Shown one piece after another: positions 12,393 through 13,730 of a stretch of 13,730 nucleotides of DNA; the first letter of the stretch is position 1, and the number at the start of each line of letters is the position of its first letter. The DNA comes from DASSKA01 sp035690905. GTDB taxonomy: Bacteria; Actinomycetota; Actinomycetes; Propionibacteriales; Nocardioidaceae. Made by a program: the position numbers and the translations under genes. Below the pieces are notes generated by a model, which saw only the letters and a program-made list of their open reading frames with translations, did no database searches and had not been told where the DNA came from. The stretch spans positions 1-13,730 of the forward strand of contig DASSKA010000169.1 in assembly GCA_035690905.1 (NCBI GenBank), in the 5' to 3' direction.

Positions 12393-13465
12393 TGAGTGCG
12401 CTGCTGTTCCGCGGTCCGGTGCTGCCCGACGGCGAGCCGAGGGACCTGTACGTCGTCGACGGCAAGGTCACCTACGAGAAGGTCGCTTCGGCCGAGCTGG
12501 TCGCCGAGGGCTGGATCGTCCCGGGTCTCGTCGACGCGCACTGCCACATCGGCCTGGACGAGGACGGCGCGGTGCCCGAGGACGTCCAGGAGAAGCAGGC
12601 GATCGCCGACCGGGACGCCGGCGCGCTGCTGCTGCGCGACTGCGGCTCGGCCGCGGACACCTCCTGGATCCACGACCGCGAGGACCTGCCCCGGCTGATC
12701 CGCGCCGGCCGGCACATCGCCCGCACCCGCCGCTACATCCGCAACTACGCCCACGAGATCGAGCCGGAGGACCTCGCGGCCTACGTCGCGCAGGAGGCCG
12801 AGCGCGGGGACGGCTGGGTGAAGCTGGTCGGGGACTGGATCGACCGCGAGGCGGGGGACCTGACGCCGTCATGGACGCGGGAGTCGCTCGACGCGGCGAT
12901 GGCCACCGCGCACGAGCGGGGCGCCCGGGTGACCGCCCACGTGTTCGGCGAGCACGCCCTGCCGGACCTGATCGGCGCCGGCATCGACTGCATCGAGCAC
13001 GGCACTGGACTGTCGGAGGACCTGATCGACACGATGGTCGAGCGTGGTGTCGCGCTGGTCCCCACCGCCAAGCAGCTCAACAACTTCCCGACCTACGCGG
13101 CGGCGGGCGGGCAGAAGTTCCCGAAGTACGCCGAGCACATGACCGCGCTGTTCGAGCGGCGGCGCGCCACCATCGGCGCTGCCCACGAGGCCGGGGTGGC
13201 GATCTACGCGGGAACCGACGCCGGTGGGGTACTGCCGCACGGGCTGATCGCCGAGGAGGTGATCGAGCTCGCGTCGTACGGCCTGACCCCCGAAGAGGCC
13301 CTTGGCGCCGCCTCCTGGCGGGCGCGGGCCTGGCTGGGCGCCGACGCCACGCTGGCGGAAGGTACGACGGCCGACTTCCTCGTCCTGGACGCAAACCCGC
13401 TCGACGACCTGGAGGTGCTGGGCAGCCCGCGGCGGATCGTGCTGCGCGGCCGGGTGGTCGGCTGA
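12392..13465 (+). CDS. metal-dependent amidohydrolase
   Basis: The 357-aa amidohydrolase-superfamily enzyme has a TIM-barrel hydrolase fold with a short beta-sandwich formed from its two ends; its substrate is unknown. The metal-binding set is visible: H50 and H52 in DAHCHIG, K144 in WVKLVGDW as candidate bridging lysine, H183 in VTAHVFGEH, H203 in IEHG, and D276 in YAGTDAGG. It looks closest to the imidazolonepropionase/prolidase-like subgroup, with the C-terminal TTADFLVLDANPLDDL strand usual there. ATG 12392 overlaps the ffh stop (TGATG), so translation is probably coupled to ffh; amidohydrolases occur next to ffh in other actinobacteria, including M. tuberculosis. No catabolic genes are adjacent, so neither nucleobase nor peptide substrates can be preferred. 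No signal peptide is seen; it is probably cytoplasmic. Confidence 0.9.
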   Translation: MSALLFRGPVLPDGEPRDLYVVDGKVTYEKVASAELVAEGWIVPGLVDAHCHIGLDEDGAVPEDVQEKQAIADRDAGALLLRDCGSAADTSWIHDREDLPRLIRAGRHIARTRRYIRNYAHEIEPEDLAAYVAQEAERGDGWVKLVGDWIDREAGDLTPSWTRESLDAAMATAHERGARVTAHVFGEHALPDLIGAGIDCIEHGTGLSEDLIDTMVERGVALVPTAKQLNNFPTYAAAGGQKFPKYAEHMTALFERRRATIGAAHEAGVAIYAGTDAGGVLPHGLIAEEVIELASYGLTPEEALGAASWRARAWLGADATLAEGTTADFLVLDANPLDDLEVLGSPRRIVLRGRVVG

Positions 13466-13470
13466 GCCGA

Positions 13471-13501
13471 TTGGAGACGGAGCGGGCTCGTCTGGCAGAA
13501 T
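13471..13501 (+). promoter_or_regulatory. rpsP: promoter for rpsP
   Basis: CAGAAT (13496-13501), preceded by TGGC, is a good -10 (4 of 6). TGGAGA (13472-13477) with an 18-nt spacer, or TTGGAG (13471-13476) with 19 nt, is the -35. It begins 5-6 nt after the amidohydrolase stop and is oriented towards rpsP; transcription would start near 13508 and give a leader of about 120 nt. Confidence 0.55.
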
Positions 13502-13522
13502 GACCCGCTGACGTCACGCGTG

Positions 13523-13557
13523 CCGGACCCTCTCATCCGGAGCGCGCGGCACCGCGC
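13523..13557 (+). other. two short hairpins in the rpsP leader
   Basis: CCGGA/TCCGG (13523-13527 and 13536-13540, 8-nt loop) is followed by GCGCG/CGCGC (13544-13548 and 13553-13557, GCAC loop). Both lie in the predicted rpsP leader, 56 nt or more before the ribosome binding site. They could be autoregulatory structure or chance in GC-rich sequence; no known leader class is recognised. Confidence 0.3.
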
Positions 13558-13630
13558 AGCGTCCGCGGCAGGTTCCCCACCAGTCTGCAGACGCTCACCC
13601 GTTCACGATTTTCGAGGAGACACCACACCC

Positions 13631-13730
13631 GTGGCCGTCAAGATCCGACTGAAGCGCATGGGCAAGGTCCACGCGCCGTACTACCGCGTCGTCGTCGTCG
13701 ACTCGCGCAAGAAGCGCGACGGCAAGGTGA
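13631..13730 (+). CDS. rpsP: 30S ribosomal protein S16 (partial, 3' end outside window)
   Basis: The first 33 residues, MAVKIRLKRMGKVHAPYYRV..., match the N-terminus of ribosomal protein S16 of the small subunit; the gene runs off the right edge. The GTG start at 13631 has GAGGAG at 13614-13619 (11-nt spacer). The strand VVVVDSRKKRDGKV follows, as expected for the family. In actinobacteria rpsP usually heads a KH-domain protein-rimM-trmD-rplS cluster, which would be expected just beyond the window. It has its own promoter and is separated from the amidohydrolase by 165 nt. Confidence 0.96.
   Translation, partial: MAVKIRLKRMGKVHAPYYRVVVVDSRKKRDGKV

Overview
The window is a high-GC actinobacterial chromosome segment made almost entirely of conserved housekeeping genes. 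Protein sequences and gene order (DUF177-rpmF-rnc-mutM-smc ... ftsY ... amt ... ffh-amidohydrolase-rpsP) fit the suborder Propionibacteriales, most likely Nocardioidaceae; the family-level placement is inference. Starts are often non-ATG: eight GTG, two TTG and four ATG among the fourteen genes called. Nearly everything reads rightwards; one TetR-family gene reads leftwards.

Left block (47-2474): YceD/DUF177 protein, ribosomal protein L32, RNase III and formamidopyrimidine-DNA glycosylase, packed with gaps of 1-11 nt as one operon for rRNA processing, ribosome assembly and DNA repair. A 67-aa coiled-coil protein of unknown function follows (2584-2787). Next comes a 381-nt non-coding stretch holding several inverted repeats, including a 15-bp-arm perfect palindrome at 2946-2977. 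The SMC chromosome-condensation ATPase follows, called from a TTG start at 3169, with a hotdog thioesterase overlapping its stop codon and then a 60-aa single-span membrane protein.

Middle block (7464-10774): a terminator-like hairpin, then ftsY (SRP receptor), converging on a tetR gene with the two stop codons overlapping on CTAG. The tetR gene is divergent from amt (ammonium channel). The 181-bp tetR-amt intergenic region contains nested inverted repeats and a well-phased GlnR-type nitrogen box (GTCAC-n6-GAAAC, with a further GAAAC in 11-bp register). The glnK (PII) and glnD genes that commonly follow amt and precede ffh in actinobacteria are absent here.

Right block (10827-13730): ffh (SRP GTPase) with a Met/Gly/Lys-rich tail, translationally coupled to a metal-dependent amidohydrolase, then a good promoter and a structured leader for rpsP (S16), which runs off the window. 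FtsY and Ffh together give both GTPases of co-translational membrane targeting.

I found no CRISPR array, prophage, transposase, tRNA or rRNA, and no defence-type or biosynthetic gene cluster. The most interesting signals are regulatory: the GlnR box at amt combined with the missing glnK-glnD, and the palindrome array ahead of smc.
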